Source of the DNA: Xiphophorus maculatus
Lineage: Eukaryota; Chordata; Actinopteri; Cyprinodontiformes; Poeciliidae
Direction: 5' to 3'
NCBI RefSeq assembly: GCF_002775205.1
Contig: NC_036460.1
Coordinates: 2,610,056-2,674,055, forward strand
Length of the DNA: 64,000 nt
Every line of letters begins with the position of its first letter. Positions within the stretch are counted from its first letter, which is position 1. Position numbers and translations under genes: made by a program. Positions 11,000-24,900 of this stretch are shown in pieces. The notes under the pieces are model-generated. The model was not told the DNA's origin. It saw only the letters and a program-made list of their open reading frames with translations, and searched no databases.

Positions 11000-13900
11000 A
11001 CTGACCATCGATCCGTCACCTCCTACATTTTTTAAATATCATTTAGTGTATAATTTTTTAAAAATATTTTGCTGATGCAAAACAAATCTTTAACATCCAG
11101 TATTGATTAATAGTTGTTGTTCCCTCTCTTAAGAAACCAACTCAATTTATTAAAAAATCATGATGCTGTATTATGTCTATTGCAGATAGAAAAAAGGAGA
11201 AGTCAGTTTCTGCCTGACTTGTCTTGGTAGATCTGGACTTTGGTCTGGGTTGATCCAGTCCTGGTCTTGGTGCATCTTGCTTAGGTCTTGGAAGGTCTAG
11301 TCCTGCGTTGGGTCTTGATAGATCTGGATTTTGGTCTTGGTCGGTCTGGACTAGTCTGGCACCACTTTGTGTGGCTCAAGTACAATAAATGCCAATGAAA
11401 TACACTACACCGTAATATGCTGTAGTAATAAGCTATCTTAGGGATTTTGCACAGAATCTGAATACACTATGAAACATAATTTGTGGGGGAAAAAACATTC
11501 AAAAGATATTTTGGACTATAAATTGTTGCCTCTGCCTTTAAAAAGACAATTTTTCACACCATCAGATTTCACTTGACAAGCAGAAAATGGAGTGATAAAT
11601 CCGAACTCTCTCTTATCCCTTAACTGCTTTTTAAAACATTCCTTTAGTAACCCGATGCTGCAGCGTTCACTGGGGACGTGTTAAAGTGACGTCATCCCAG
11701 ACAGGAATCCGTCGAGGCAGAAAGGGCAAAGAGGAGTAGAAGGGGTGAAACGAGGAAGGACGGGATGAAAGCTGGTTGGTGCTGAAGTGGGAATTGTATT
11801 CTGGATGTTGTGAGAGAAAATGGCAGAGCTGTTACCAGCATGGCCCTGACTTCGCCTGCTCTGATGCACTTGTCCTGAAGGCCTGAATGATTTATTAAAG
11901 TGAGGAGGGCAGCCAGCCGAGCTCTGATTAACTAGGGGAGCGAGGGAGGACAAGCACTCCTCTATTATTCATCACACCGCAGGAGCAGGAGTGAAAGAGT
12001 GGCAGGAACAGAAAAGGGAAAAGACACAAACATAAGTGGAGTCAACATTTTTTGCAGGCCTCGTATCCCCACTGCCCGTTTTTCTCCTGGATCTTTGGAT
12101 GTGTCCTTGATGCAGAGCCGACTTGTTCCTGGGCGACAGTGCTTCTTCCTCGAAGAAATACGTCGAGTTCATGTTTGAACTGTTGGAAAGCAGAAGTGAC
12201 CGGCTGTTGCGGCTGCATCAAAGCCCACAGAAACACATCCTTGTTTGTTGTCTTTAAATAATGAAGCGTTGCTTTTGCTGAGATCACATCATGAGATGCT
12301 TTAGCGCTGCAGGTCTGACGGGACTGATCTAAACACGTATAACAGAGAGAGACATCTGTTCTATACTTAATGGACAGAAACATACAAGTTTGATGACCTG
12401 CAGGTCAAGTGGCTGCCATGTTTGAAGGGAGGTGTCGTAAATCTCAGTCATGTTAGCGGTAAAGTTTGGGAATGTGAGGCTAAATACAAATTTTACTTCA
12501 TTTCTCCTTTGCTATGTTTTACCTTTTGATTGCCAGTGACGACAACTGATTTCAGGTTATAAATGGTTACATACTTTATCAACTGTTAAGCCCTCTTAGA
12601 TGTTCTTTTGTCTTTAGTTTGTGCTCTTTATTTATTCACAACACAAAACCAAAGTGCAAAATATGTATAAGGACTTTATTCTCAGGAAAATCAAAATAAC
12701 TTTTAACTTTAGATATAATTTACATTTTACAAACTGTTTGACACATGTTGTCTTAGAAAACATGTTTGGTCAATCCTAAAAGCAGTCTGGGAAATTAGAA
12801 GATGATTTTCAAGAGTCTTAGTATAGTTGGATGGTTATGTCTGTGAATGCATAAATACCTCCAAGGTCAGATTTTGTGCTTTTCTTAATGTGATAAAAAT
12901 AACAGTGTTTTGCTTGTTCCCTTTTTTAAGTGGCTTTTGTTTCTATTTTATGATTCCCCCTACTTGCTCCTCCCAAAGAGACTGAATTCACAATAATTCA
13001 TCCAGATTGTGTCTAAATTATAAATGCTTTTATCTCTGTGTATTGTAAATCTAACACACACTGACGCTGATCTTCAACAGCGATTAGGATTAAGAAGACG
13101 CAACGCTGGTGTCTTCATAAAGCAGCGCACTACAGAGAAAGACTGCAGATCAAAAGGTTTCACTCAAACCTGATGAGTCTGTTTTGATTAAAACAGACTC
13201 ATTGCCCATTGAGCACGCTGTGGCATAATAGTGCTACTAAGTGATTCATTAGTCACGTCTCAGCAGTAGCCTGGGTGCTCAAAAGAAACCAGAAAAGAGG
13301 AGTGAACAGAGCTTCAAAGAAGAAACCGGATAATTAAAAATAATGGTTGACAGCGATGGGTTATGATGCCCCAGAGAGATGATAAATGGAAGTCTGTTAT
13401 GATTTTCTCTAGAGTGGTATGTCAGTTTCTGCTAACTCTATATACGATGATACAGTGCCATCTGCTGGTTTGTTGGTCAGTTTCAGTTCTCCATGGTGGA
13501 GGACCCTGCCAGAACTATTGGCTCCCCTGCTGTCAACACTTTGTAGGTCATTGGACCGAGATAGTCATGGAAGAAGGTACATTTTTGTATCTGGTGACCT
13601 ATTTATTTGTTAATTTAGCAAACGTTTTGGACCATTACCCTGATAAAAGGCCTAAAGATGACCAGTTATCAGTGTTTTTTAGCAAAATTTCAATTGAAAT
13701 TGCACACTGGACCATTGTGCAATTTGGTCCACAAATGGTCCACTTGGACCTTTGGTCCATTTGGCTTTATGGAGTGGTGTTGTTTGTCCAGCACGGCACA
13801 TGGCCTAAGATCTTTGGAACATGAAGGTCAAGTTAACACATAAAGCTTCTCACATTATTCATAGATGGTTTTTGCTTTGGGAGTGACCAAACTATGTTTA

Positions 13901-15040
13901 TTTAGCACTTTTATATAGCCTGTGCTTTGCAGAGATTAAAAACAAACATTAAACCACTAAAACTACAAGAGTACAGATTATTCTTCATAATGAAATTATC
14001 ATTTCTCTTTTCCATTTTCCATTTCTTCGCACAGAATTGGGAAAACTAATTTGCAAAGTTATATTTGGTTTTGATTATGCAAGAGGAGATATCCCAGCTG
14101 GTGAGTCACTTCCTTAAAACCATTAAAACAGATTCAAAACGGCAACAAATCGATGAATCTTGACTATGTCACCCAGGCCAGACACACACACCTTTATACA
14201 TTTACATACAGTATATGTATATGTACGTACTGTATGTATAGGTAAGTTCACTTTTTGTACATTTTCATAAATTCATTTGGGATCTAACTGCTTCTAGAAA
14301 CAGTAAAAAAGCTAAAAAAAATATAAGAGATTTAGTGGTTTTCTGGCAAGAAGTAAATGTCTTCTGGAAAGAACAGTTTGGCACTTCCCCGTTACCTAGC
14401 AACCCCTGCCGATCCCAGGCCCAGTCCGTCACCTAGCAACGCAAGAGAGTTCCAGGACGTTTTGTCAGTTTGCTTTGCGGTGTAATTTAGTGGCTGCATA
14501 AAAACATGTTGACTTACCATTCTGCTTCTGGCCCTGACTCGAGTCAGAGATGTCCAGTTTGTTTTCAGCCATTTTTGTCGAGCGAGTATAAACGTTGAGT
14601 TGGGGCGGCAGGCATGGCCAGAAAGTTTATTTAGATTCAAAGTGACAAGAGGCTCTAAAACAGCTTATTCTGAAATCTCAAAATAGGCAGAAAATGTAGA
14701 GTAAATGTTTTTTATGACCCATAGATCTATCCTTACCTGTTCAAGGATAATATCTCCTCTTTAATTGTTACTCAACTCTTAACCGACAATAGATCTAAAA
14801 ATGTTAGAATAGAAATACTAAGTTTGATTTGAGGGTTTCAGCAGAACTAAAATAAAAATATTTTTAACTTGCCCCATACAAATTTCCACTGAGTTGGTTA
14901 CCTCCAGTTTTGTGACTTTATAGTTTTAATTCTTTTTATATTTAAAGTCATATTGTAGATGGATGTTATTCATGGTTTCATAACTTGGATTTCTTTGATC
15001 ATTATTTTAGAAAAATAATTTGACACATGCACAACAGAAG
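11000..15040. other. Intergenic, no gene recognised
   Basis: Includes a ggtcttgg/tctgg imperfect repeat (about 11215-11360), a GC-richer unique patch (11640-12380) and a 153-codon frame at 13363-13824 without recognisable family. The ppp1r13l transcript ends at its right edge. I see no splice-consistent coding exons. Confidence 0.45.
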
Positions 15041-15041
15041 A

Positions 15042-15074
15042 TTTATTTTTTTTAAGCTTTTACACATCTTTATT
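15042..15074 (-). terminator. ppp1r13l polyadenylation signals
   Basis: Two AATAAA hexamers on the minus strand (seen as tttatt at 15069-15074 and 15042-15047), the first good signals downstream of the stop codon. Confidence 0.55.
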
Positions 15075-15957
15075 AGTGGTGCCAATAAGTGTCACTGTAA
15101 CAGATGATTTAACTGAGAAAACTGACAACAGATCTTATATATTTACCGTCTAAACATTTAGTTATGTTATTCCACTTTGAGTAAAAGTTCACAGGCAAAA
15201 CAGTGCGCAGAAAGAAAAAAAAACATTACACCCAACACACACATGCATCAGAAAATCTTTCACTTTACTCATAGTAAACTCAGTCCCTTCCCAACATGAT
15301 TCATATTTAAAGGCAACATGAAAACAACCAGAAGAACATTGTGCAATGACTTAAGCAAATACTCATCAGTTCTAATAATACTATGTAAAGTCACATCTCA
15401 TTCATTCAGTGTTATCATGAATGTGGTCATAAAAATCCACAAAGTAGCTCTAATCTAATATTTGACCAATGCCAAAACTACTAAAAATAACATATACAGC
15501 TGGATAATGTGGAAACTTCAAACTTCAACATCAGACTCCATTCTTTGACTTGGTGATGCATCTTGGGTGTAAACTGGAACCATGTCTAAACCGACTTATT
15601 GTGGGTTTCTTGACACCTACGCTGACCTAACCGATGATTGGACTGAACACCAACAGCCTCAGTTTGATCTTTAACCAGGACGTGAGTCAGAAGTCTGACT
15701 AAAGCAGATCGACTCGGAGGATGACGGCTCTGTAACCTTCGTAAAGTTGGACAGAGTGGTCACCTTGAATGCAGAGATTTAACATTTTCTCCAGGCGGCA
15801 TGCATGAATGACAACGTATCCTCTTCGAACATTTTCCGTGTGTCCTTCGAGAACATCAGAAGAAGTTCCATGTCTTGCAGACTTTTCTCACATTTGAGTA
15901 AAATAACATTGTGGCGTGGTGCAGCAGATTCGCCACCATACATGTCCAGAAGATCCC
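15042..15957 (-). other. ppp1r13l: ppp1r13l 3' UTR
   Basis: About 0.9 kb follows the stop on the minus strand, with no interspersed repeat that I recognise, and ends at two AATAAA signals (15069-15074 and 15042-15047). The cleavage site is inferred to lie about 10-30 nt beyond them. Confidence 0.6.
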
Positions 15958-15993
15958 TTAGCAGAGAGATTTTGGACGAACCTTTGGGAAAAG
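15958..15993 (-). CDS. ppp1r13l: ppp1r13l last coding exon, residues 803-813
   Basis: Encodes [11 protein letters not shown] and a TAA stop, equivalent to human LFPRVKPQRSKV at the end of the SH3 domain. The acceptor TTCTTGCAG has a strong pyrimidine tract. The exon continues as 3' UTR. Confidence 0.93.
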   Translation of the reverse strand, partial: LFPKVRPKSLC

Positions 15994-18900
15994 CTGCAAG
16001 AAAAAAGGGAAAACTTTTGTTTTACTTCTGCATTAAAATCAAAACAATGATTACAGTTCAAGATTTCACTAAATCAATCAGGTACTTCATATAATATCAG
16101 GATCAATTTTGTAACATTTTTATAAGATTTTGATTTGTTGTTGTCATAAATTCCAATTAATGGTGTCTAAAACACTCTTAAAACTTTTTTTTCTCAGGCT
16201 TTTGTTTGTTCAACAAAGGTGTGCGTTTTACTAATACAAATCATACCTTTTTTTTTTATGTGATTGTTTTCCTAAAAACGTACATTACAAATGGGAATGT
16301 CTTTCAAGAGCAGTATTTGTGTTTGTGGGGTTAACATTGTGGTGCCACACACAACCACATATTTACCTCCCACCAAAAAACTGCTCTTTTTGTCATTTTG
16401 ATCATTATCACAGTAGTATCACAAAATATTGTGATAAAATCCATATCACTCACCCCTTATTAATGATATTTTTCTTGAGCCATCTGTTGGTTTTTGCTTA
16501 TATAAAAGCAACATGAATGTCTCCAAATAGGCTCTGCTCTCATACTTAATATTCTGCGCATTTTAGTCCATCTCCAGATCACACAGGCATGTAAATAAAT
16601 AAATTTACCATTTCATAAAGCTAAGAAATGGTAAATTTCCAGAAGTTGTCTTGTTCAATAGTTCATGTGTGGGAAAAAAACAACTACATAATAAAATGAT
16701 AAAAAAAGATGGGAAAATTTTTTTTTTTTTAAATGATTTTCAACTTACCCCAAAAAGATTGTTTGGGACAAAGCCCTCCCTGCCACAGAGCGAGGCCCAC
16801 CACCAGTCGGAGCCGTCCGTTTTCTGCAGGATGGTGACCATGTCTCCCTCCTTGAAGCTCAGCTCATCAGGTGCCTGAGCCTGGTAGCTCCACAGAGCGT
16901 ACAGCACTCCGTTGTTGTCCACCCCCATGGACTCCTCCTTAGCTAGCATGACAAAGCAAAAAAGGAGACATAAAAATACAACCATAAAAAAATAAAAAGT
17001 TATAGCCTGTAATAGTATTCAGATGTTTTTCTCTTCATTATTAGTTTAAATGTGACCTATTACGCTTTCTGAACAGGTTAGGATAAGTCAATGGGCTAAA
17101 CAAAACATGTTCATTACACAAAAATTATTTTTAGATTATGAGATTTTATTCTGCTCCAGTATGTCTATTTTGAGCTTCTTTCAGATTAGGCCATTTTAGG
17201 GCCTTTGTCACTTTAAATCCAGATAAGCTGATGCTGGCCATGCCCACTGACTCAATGTTTACACTCGCACCTTAAAAGGGCTACAAATAGATGCACAGTC
17301 ATGCAACCGTACATCTTTGAAAAACAGAAGTGGAGCCTCCTACACAACCAACAAGAGATTCGTTTCCATTAATCATATAACTTTGCAAATTGGATTCCTG
17401 AAAATAAATTGGCTTAACTGAAAGTAAGTAAGTAATTACTTTCTCTCAAGTAACTAATTACTTACTCTCAAGTAAGTAAGTAATGACTTTCTCTCAAGTT
17501 AGGAAGCAATTACTTTCTTTCAAGTAAGTAAGTAATTACTTACACTCAAGTAAGTAAGAATTTGAAAGTAAGTAACTTAATTTCACTTACAGTTAAGACA
17601 CTTTCAATTAAGAATGTACTTAATTGAAAGAAAGTACTTACTTTCAATTAACCCAATTTATTTTCACTCTTTGTAAACTTTATCTGGTAAGGTGAAATAA
17701 AGTTTATTGCTAAGAATGTAAGAAGTGGTTTCCAGATGGTAATTCAACAAAACAACATTTGTCTTTTCCAGCAGCCATTGTACAGAGCAGTAAAAGCATC
17801 TGACCAAATGTGCTTGAGCTCGGCTTGGGTTGCTAGGTAACAGGCAGAACTCCACTGGGGTTGCTAGGAAACTGGCAACCTGAGTTCAGAGAAACAAGTT
17901 TTTTTGAGGACCACAAATCCATTGAAAGAAGGCAAAGGAGTTTGTTTTTCACAGATTATGTGTACCAATATATTACTGTCACTTCATAGTGATATTACTG
18001 TCTTAAAGAAAAATTTGACAGTTTATCTGCAAAAAAAAGTTAATTTGGGGGTTTATATGGTTTCTCTGGTTTCACTTCCCAATTATGCACTACTTTGTGT
18101 TGGTACCTCACATAAAATTCCAGTCAAACATGTTGAAGTTTGTCATTACAATGTGGCAAGGAAGTTTCATTGCTGTGCCATATCTCCATTAGATTGGAAA
18201 TATGACCTTAAATGTGTTTTAATGTTGACCTTTCAGAGTTTTGACACGGCCTTTGAGCTGTTGTAAAGAGTGTGTGTGTATTTGTCTCACCTCTTAGATA
18301 GCTCTCGCACTCCTCGAACCCAACAAGGTAAGGATCACACTTCTGGGAGGCGGTGGCTCCATCTCTGTGAGTGAAGGCCATGACGGCAGCTCCGTTCCTC
18401 ACCAAATACTCGCACATTTCACGGTCGTTACAGGAGGCAGCGCAATGTAGCGGAGTCCTGCGAGTCGGAGGACATACCAGCAATGTTCAGATGTGCAGAT
18501 AGCATGAGAAACAAAGAGGGGAGGAGGAAAGTATTTACCAGCCATGGCTGTCTGGGGCACTGACATTCGCTCCAATGCGGACCAGGAAGTCAGTGACTTC
18601 GCGATGTCCGCCGCAGATGGCATTGTGCAAACCGGTGATGCCCTCATCATTCGATTGGCTGGGATCACTCATCTGTAGAAGAGATTCAACATGACGTTTC
18701 ATTCACTTGCTGAACCCAACTTTATCGCATGACGTTTTGCATTTAGAAGATGTTGCCATTCAGTCAAACAATGTAAATTAGTTTATAGTGGAAATAAGTT
18801 ACATCAGTAATTAAGTTCATGGTTAGCTATTTGCTTGACTAAATTCATGCTAAGAATGGGTATGAGTTTGGGGGGTTTGAAATTTGATCAGAGTGTAACA

Positions 18901-21900
18901 TTTGTATTTCAAACAATCTTTGTCATATTGTATTTTCAGAAACATGACCAAGTGAGCACTCTTGGCAGAAACGATCTTTGACGTATATTTCTCCGGTAAC
19001 CATGTCAACAAGAATTTAGGCAGTTGGAGGAAAGTAAAAGGCACGTGCACACTCGTACCTTGGAAAAATGTCATATTTGTAAGTATTTATGTATTTGGAA
19101 GAGACTTAGGAATGTGTTGCTGTTTCTCAGTAACAAAGACGTTTTGACTGTAGTATTACAAAGAGTTCATTAGCAAGTAATCTATTTTTCTCTTATATTT
19201 CCGTTTTAAATACGTTTTGAGTGCATTAGACTATTTTTTATTAACTAATGAATAATTGAACAGCAAAAAATGTCATTAGATTTTTTTATATTATTAATAT
19301 TTTTAACCAGGTGAATCTATGCCACCTGAGGAGTTCTGGGTGTAGCACATTTACAAAGGACTTTCTTATCTGAAATATTAAAGTCCTTTGTACAGTTTTG
19401 TCTTAGCTACTGCTTTGAGTCTGTTCTTTCATCAAATGGCCCCTTTTTTGAGTCTCTCTAATCGATTGCTAAATTAGTTGACAATTAACCCAATTATTTG
19501 TTTCAACCCCAATAGTCGTATTGGGGGAACAACACAATTCAAATGCTGTAAGTTTCTTCGAGTCCCAAATCCAGAGCCAAATTCTGCTTTACCTCATTTA
19601 GCACCACACCCTGTCGCCTGAGTCTTGAGACACCCTGGCGACAGTTGTTTAATTGTTAACAGTTAAACAATTGTTAATTGTTAGTGTCAGATGCAATGCT
19701 GCCAAGTGATGCCACTACAATGATAAAGCACTTTGTTTTATTTTTTATATGAGAAGCGGGTGTTTTCAGGTGCGCCTAATGATCTGCTGACCTTTCTGAG
19801 TTGATTTGATCGTGGGGCAATAATTTGGATTCAAATGCAAATTATTTTGAATGTAGGGCAACGCTGCAGAGTCAGGGCTCGTCTCTGTGGAGATTGCGTG
19901 CTCCATTTGTGCATTTGTGGTCTGGTTGTTTTCAACCAGCGTTTCCTCCTACCGTCTAAAAAAAAAAATGCCTGTTAGGATAATTATGAATTCCAGACTG
20001 CAGTTGTAAGTAAGTGCAGTCTTCATATAAGTACCAATTATCTTTCTGCTTGACTTAGCATCAGTGCAGTGTAAGGCTAATCTGTTCACTACTTTCTGGA
20101 TTAACTGATTAAATAATTGGACAGCAGAAGGTGCTTACAGAACTTGAACCAGGTGAAGCTAAAACTGTGCCCGTTGAAGAGTTTTGGGTAGAAATACCTC
20201 CTTCACGCCTCGCATCACTGTGTCCATTTCTCCCATCAACGCTCCATCCAGCAGCAGAACCAGTGGGCTAAGTCTAGCTCGCCTTCCAGATTTCTTGCGA
20301 CCCGGCTTCCTCAGGATGGAGTTGTACTGCAAAGAGAAACAAATTTACATTGAAACTACCATGAAAAAGTATTTACCTCTACATATTTCTTCCCTTTTTT
20401 GCTCTTCAGATTAAGACATTTTAAATAATAAGTAAAATCCAAACAGTTTTGAAATTATAATTTTATTTATGAAGGGGAAAAGAGCTATCCTAAGATATTA
20501 AGAAATAATCTAAAAGAACCGGTTTGATCTACATAAAATAAAGAACAGATGAGGAACAAAATAATTCACATCGGTCTGGACAAAAGGTTACAAAGTGTTT
20601 ACTATGGATCAAGAAACACTGCTACAATAGCTAACTTAGCTAGTGGTGAGCACCGCTAACTAAATCTTTAGTTGCACTAACTACAGCACTAATCATAAAC
20701 TTTACTGTAGCTCCGCAAATGCTAAAAAGTTATAAACAACATGGTATTTAGCAGAAGCTAATGCTAAAGCATTAAATTCAACCGTGTTAATAGCCATAAT
20801 GTGCTAAAACGCAGAATACCAGTACGCTTCAGGGCCTTTCACTCATTCTTTCAGTTTTATAGTTGTTGAGTATTGCCAACTCTGTTGCTAGCTTTGGCTA
20901 ATTGACGGTCAGATGGCAAAATACATCAGTAGCTTTTAAACAGTTTAATACAGCCTGTAGTTTGACACCAATGCATTCTGGGTACAGAATAAATGTCATT
21001 TGCTGCACTGCGTCACAGGTGGAGAACATGAGGAGACTCAAAACAATTCATGTCTATTTTTGCTTTTGTTTAATTATTCTCTCCACTTCATTTGTTCGTT
21101 TGTTGTACATGCCATTTGCTTTTTGTCTTGGGGAAAAAAAAGAGAATTTGAGGAAACGGAAATGTGCAAACAGTCTTCACCCACTACAAAAACAGCTGAC
21201 ATTTTTAGACGATCTGCTCTCCATAGCGTTCAAATGTAGTTTATAGTTTGATGGTCCAGGTGTGAAGGACTCTTGCGTTCATTCTGAATCATGTCAATGA
21301 TCCCAAGCTCATTAGTAAGTCCACTTCTACTCAACAAAGCCCACAAACAAAATGGTTTGGTTTTGGAGTGGCCTAACCAAAGACTTAAATCCGTATGAGA
21401 TGATGCAGTATCACGTTAAACAGTTCAGGCTTGAAGACTGCCCAAGATTGCTGAATTAAAACAACTGCACGAAGAGAGGGCTAGGATTTCCTTCATAGGT
21501 CGGTAAAAGATTGATTGCCAGTTCTTTCAAAAATCCCAAACAGCAGTTGTTGCAACAGGGAAAGCATAAACAGTTATTAGGTTTGGAGGACAATTACTTT
21601 TTCACATGAGGCTGGGTTTGTGTGGATAGCTTTTTTTTCCCAAAACTGTTGTGTATTCACTTCTGTTATCATTGTTTGATATAGAAATGTGATTAATGAG
21701 CTGGAATTAAACTGTGCCAAAAACAACACCAGGTACTTACTTTTTCATCCTGTGGAATGACTGAAGGCGTCCGGGTTGTGGGTGGAGGATTGGGAGGCAT
21801 GGCAGGTTCCTCCCCGTCAGAGGAGCTATCGCTACCTTTCTCCCCCTTGTTGCGGTTTTCTTTCCTATGAAATAGCTTGTGGATGATGTTTTTATACTGG

Positions 21901-24900
21901 TTTGGCTGGTATTGCGAGGTTTTCTTCGGGGACCGAGAAACGTCCACAGAGCCACGTCTCTTCAGCGCCCGGGGGATTTCAGCCCTGATGCGGAGCAGCT
22001 CCTCCCGATCCGGGATTTCAGGGTTCTGGACCTCCGGGGCCACCACTGGTTGCAACCTGGTGGGGCTGAGGGGTCGGGGAGCTGGGGTCACAACTTGTTC
22101 GACCTCTCCACCAGCCCTTGGCACGGCAGGAGTCTCCAAAGCTGGCGGATTGTGGAGAATATCCAGGCGCTGTATCTCTGCATCTACATCCTCTGCATGT
22201 AGTGCTGGAAACACAGAAACCACATTTATAGCACCAAGACAAGGCAAATGCAAAATTCATACAGTGCGGGAGGTCCCGAGTTCAAATCCTGGACGAGCCC
22301 CCAATTTGTTATGGCCTGGTACTAGAACCATAACAAATAAAGGGAAGCAATGCATGGAATGACTTAAAATTTGATTTAATCAACAAAAATCATGGCTGTT
22401 GGATAAGAGAAGACAAGGAGAGGAAAAAGGGGAGAGAGTGACAAAAAGAGAGAGATCAAGTGACGGTCAGTGGTGCATCTTAAGCTGGATCTTAAGTTCT
22501 TCTGGAGACACTGGCCAGCTGCCTCCACTTCCAATCCGCACCAATAAGGAGCTCTAAAACTGAGATATTAGGGAGACCCACAGGAAAGGCCTTGGGCTGA
22601 AACAATATATAGAGGTGTTTTACCGTCACTATAAACAGCAGGTTGTCTCAGCTCAGGTGGATAAGGCTGTGAGGGATAGGCAGGGGGCTGAAAGAACTTC
22701 CTCGGAGCCGCTTCAGGCATGCGGTAATGTGCAAAGTCTCCTTGTCCTTCCATTGGCTGATTTTGGAGGGCCGACATTTGTCCATAGTGGGGATTTTGCA
22801 GGCGCAGGATGACAGAGATTGGTATGCGCCTACTTTGGCGAGGCAAGGAAGATAAGGGAGGCATGTTGACACGGGAGACGATTGGCTGAGGGCCATAAGG
22901 GGAGTGTCCTGAGGACGAGGCATCTGGTGGAACAGCTATACGAGCTCCGCGGGGCAAAGAGCTGTAGGAACCCTGGTGGGGAACTGAGCGAGGATCCTGA
23001 GAAGAAAATAAACAAAGAAAAATACTTGTTACAATGAAATGTTTGAAAACTGCTACAGAAGCAAAAATAAGTTGGAGTTTAGAATATTGTAAAATTACCA
23101 CTAAGGATGTTTTCACCCCTTATAATCTGTTAGATCCAGTTCTACTGGTGACCAAAATTGCAAAATTTGTTACATTTTCAGCTGCTGCAGTTCTCTTTCA
23201 CAGTGCACTGTATCATAAAATTGCGTAAATTGGAATTACAAAAATAAATTTGCTTAATGGAAACACGGCAATTTCCAAAACGTTTTTGCAGTAGGATTAG
23301 ATGGTTTTTCGTCTGCATCAAATTAAGTTCATTTCGCAAAACTGCAACAGAAACCCTTTTTTCCATTGAGTCATGTGGTCAACGACCGGATGCTGCTACT
23401 GCCGTAAAAGACGGAGACGACAGGAAGATGTAGTAGGATGACGATGCAACATGTTTTTTAATGACTTACTGCATGAACAAACATATTCAACTGTGATTTT
23501 AATTGCATTTCTTAGGTAATTAAAACACAATTGCAAAATTGTGTTTTTTCAACATTAGCAGAATACTGACAAAGTTGTAAACACATGTATGTAATGGAAA
23601 TACAGCTTATGTCAAATGATCCAAAATGAACTGTTTTGGGAACCTGTTCCCCTCCTCGCCTGTGGTGGTTCTGTATCCAGAACCTCTGAAGGAAACAACA
23701 CAAAAACCTCTGAAGAAGACACCGAGTGCAGCTTCCTTCTGCATGAAATGGAAACCAAGTTGGGAGTAGCGTCAGATTTAGTGGTTGTAAGATTTCTCTT
23801 CTGTCTTTAGCAAAAAACTACTAGTCATTTTTCTTGGTTTAGTGCTAGATTCGCATGTTTGTTTTGGTTGCATTTACCATGCAATGTCATGTGCTATAGT
23901 CCGTATAGCACACAAACGTCCTGTCCTGTCAGACTGTCAGTTCCCGTAACCACACACACACACAAAAAACTCTCATAAGGCGCACATGGGGTTAGTGTGA
24001 CCCTGCACAAAGTAAAAATCTCATCTCTCAAGACTGCAGGAGAGTTGAAAAGGTTAAAGCCCTAGAAAACAAGTGTTCAACAAGTTTCAGAACATTTCAG
24101 TTATAACCTCTCACCTTTTTAGGGTTTAAGGCTGGAGCAGGGTTATCCAGGTTGGATTCCCGCCAGTTGCTGTTCGGAGCAGGTGATCGACGCCATTCTG
24201 TCGCTGCAGCACAAAAACTTCATGTTAAAGAGGACAGGGGCAACATTGGCACAGATGGAGACTGAAAAATCTGAGTAAAACATAAAAAATCCAACAAAAG
24301 AGGAAAATAAATCATCCTACTGTCATAGGTGTGTTGAGGTTTCCTCTCGTAGGACACATCCAGATCTGTTTCGTTCCACTTGCCTGGACCTTTTTGTCTT
24401 TTCACAGACTCTTCTGTGAAAACAGAAATGAAAGTCAATGATGCAGAAATGATGAATGATGCAAGTCAATGACTCGATACAATCTGCTGGGTTTCCTAGG
24501 TAGAAACTTTTTAATCTACTTTAAGAAATTCATCGAGCATACTACTGTCAAGATCCATTTATAGTTCCCACAAGTCTGAACTAGAAGTGAGCCGCACCGT
24601 CTTAGTTGGCAAGCACAGCGCATAACATTGATGAACCGTAGCTTTCGAGACCTACTAAAAAGACTGGCAGAGTAAGAACATGTGGTAACATAAACATAGG
24701 CTACATGTCCATACAGATAAAAGCTACTTTAGCTAAGCTAATTTTGCTAGTTTGGCAGTAAGTACTACAGTAAATATCACTGATTTAAATCTTAGTATTA
24801 CACACAGGTGTACGGAGTGATAGTTGTAGTGTACTTATAGTGTTTGTAAATTAGATGGGAAAGAGGTGAGCACTAGCTCTAAACTAGTGGCTTGTTTAAT

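Noticed and set aside
13363..13824. 153-codon open frame on the plus strand
   Set aside because: It has no recognisable domain and no splice partners, and its second half is built from repeated ggtcca/ggacca words. Composition looks like intergenic DNA.
22264..22303. A functional tRNA-Pro gene
   Set aside because: Only the 3' half is present; no D arm or A box precedes it, and the CCA is encoded in DNA, which nuclear tRNA genes lack.
21877..22362. 161-codon plus-strand frame
   Set aside because: It is antisense to the ppp1r13l exon 21741-22204 and reads on into the LTR-like insertion.
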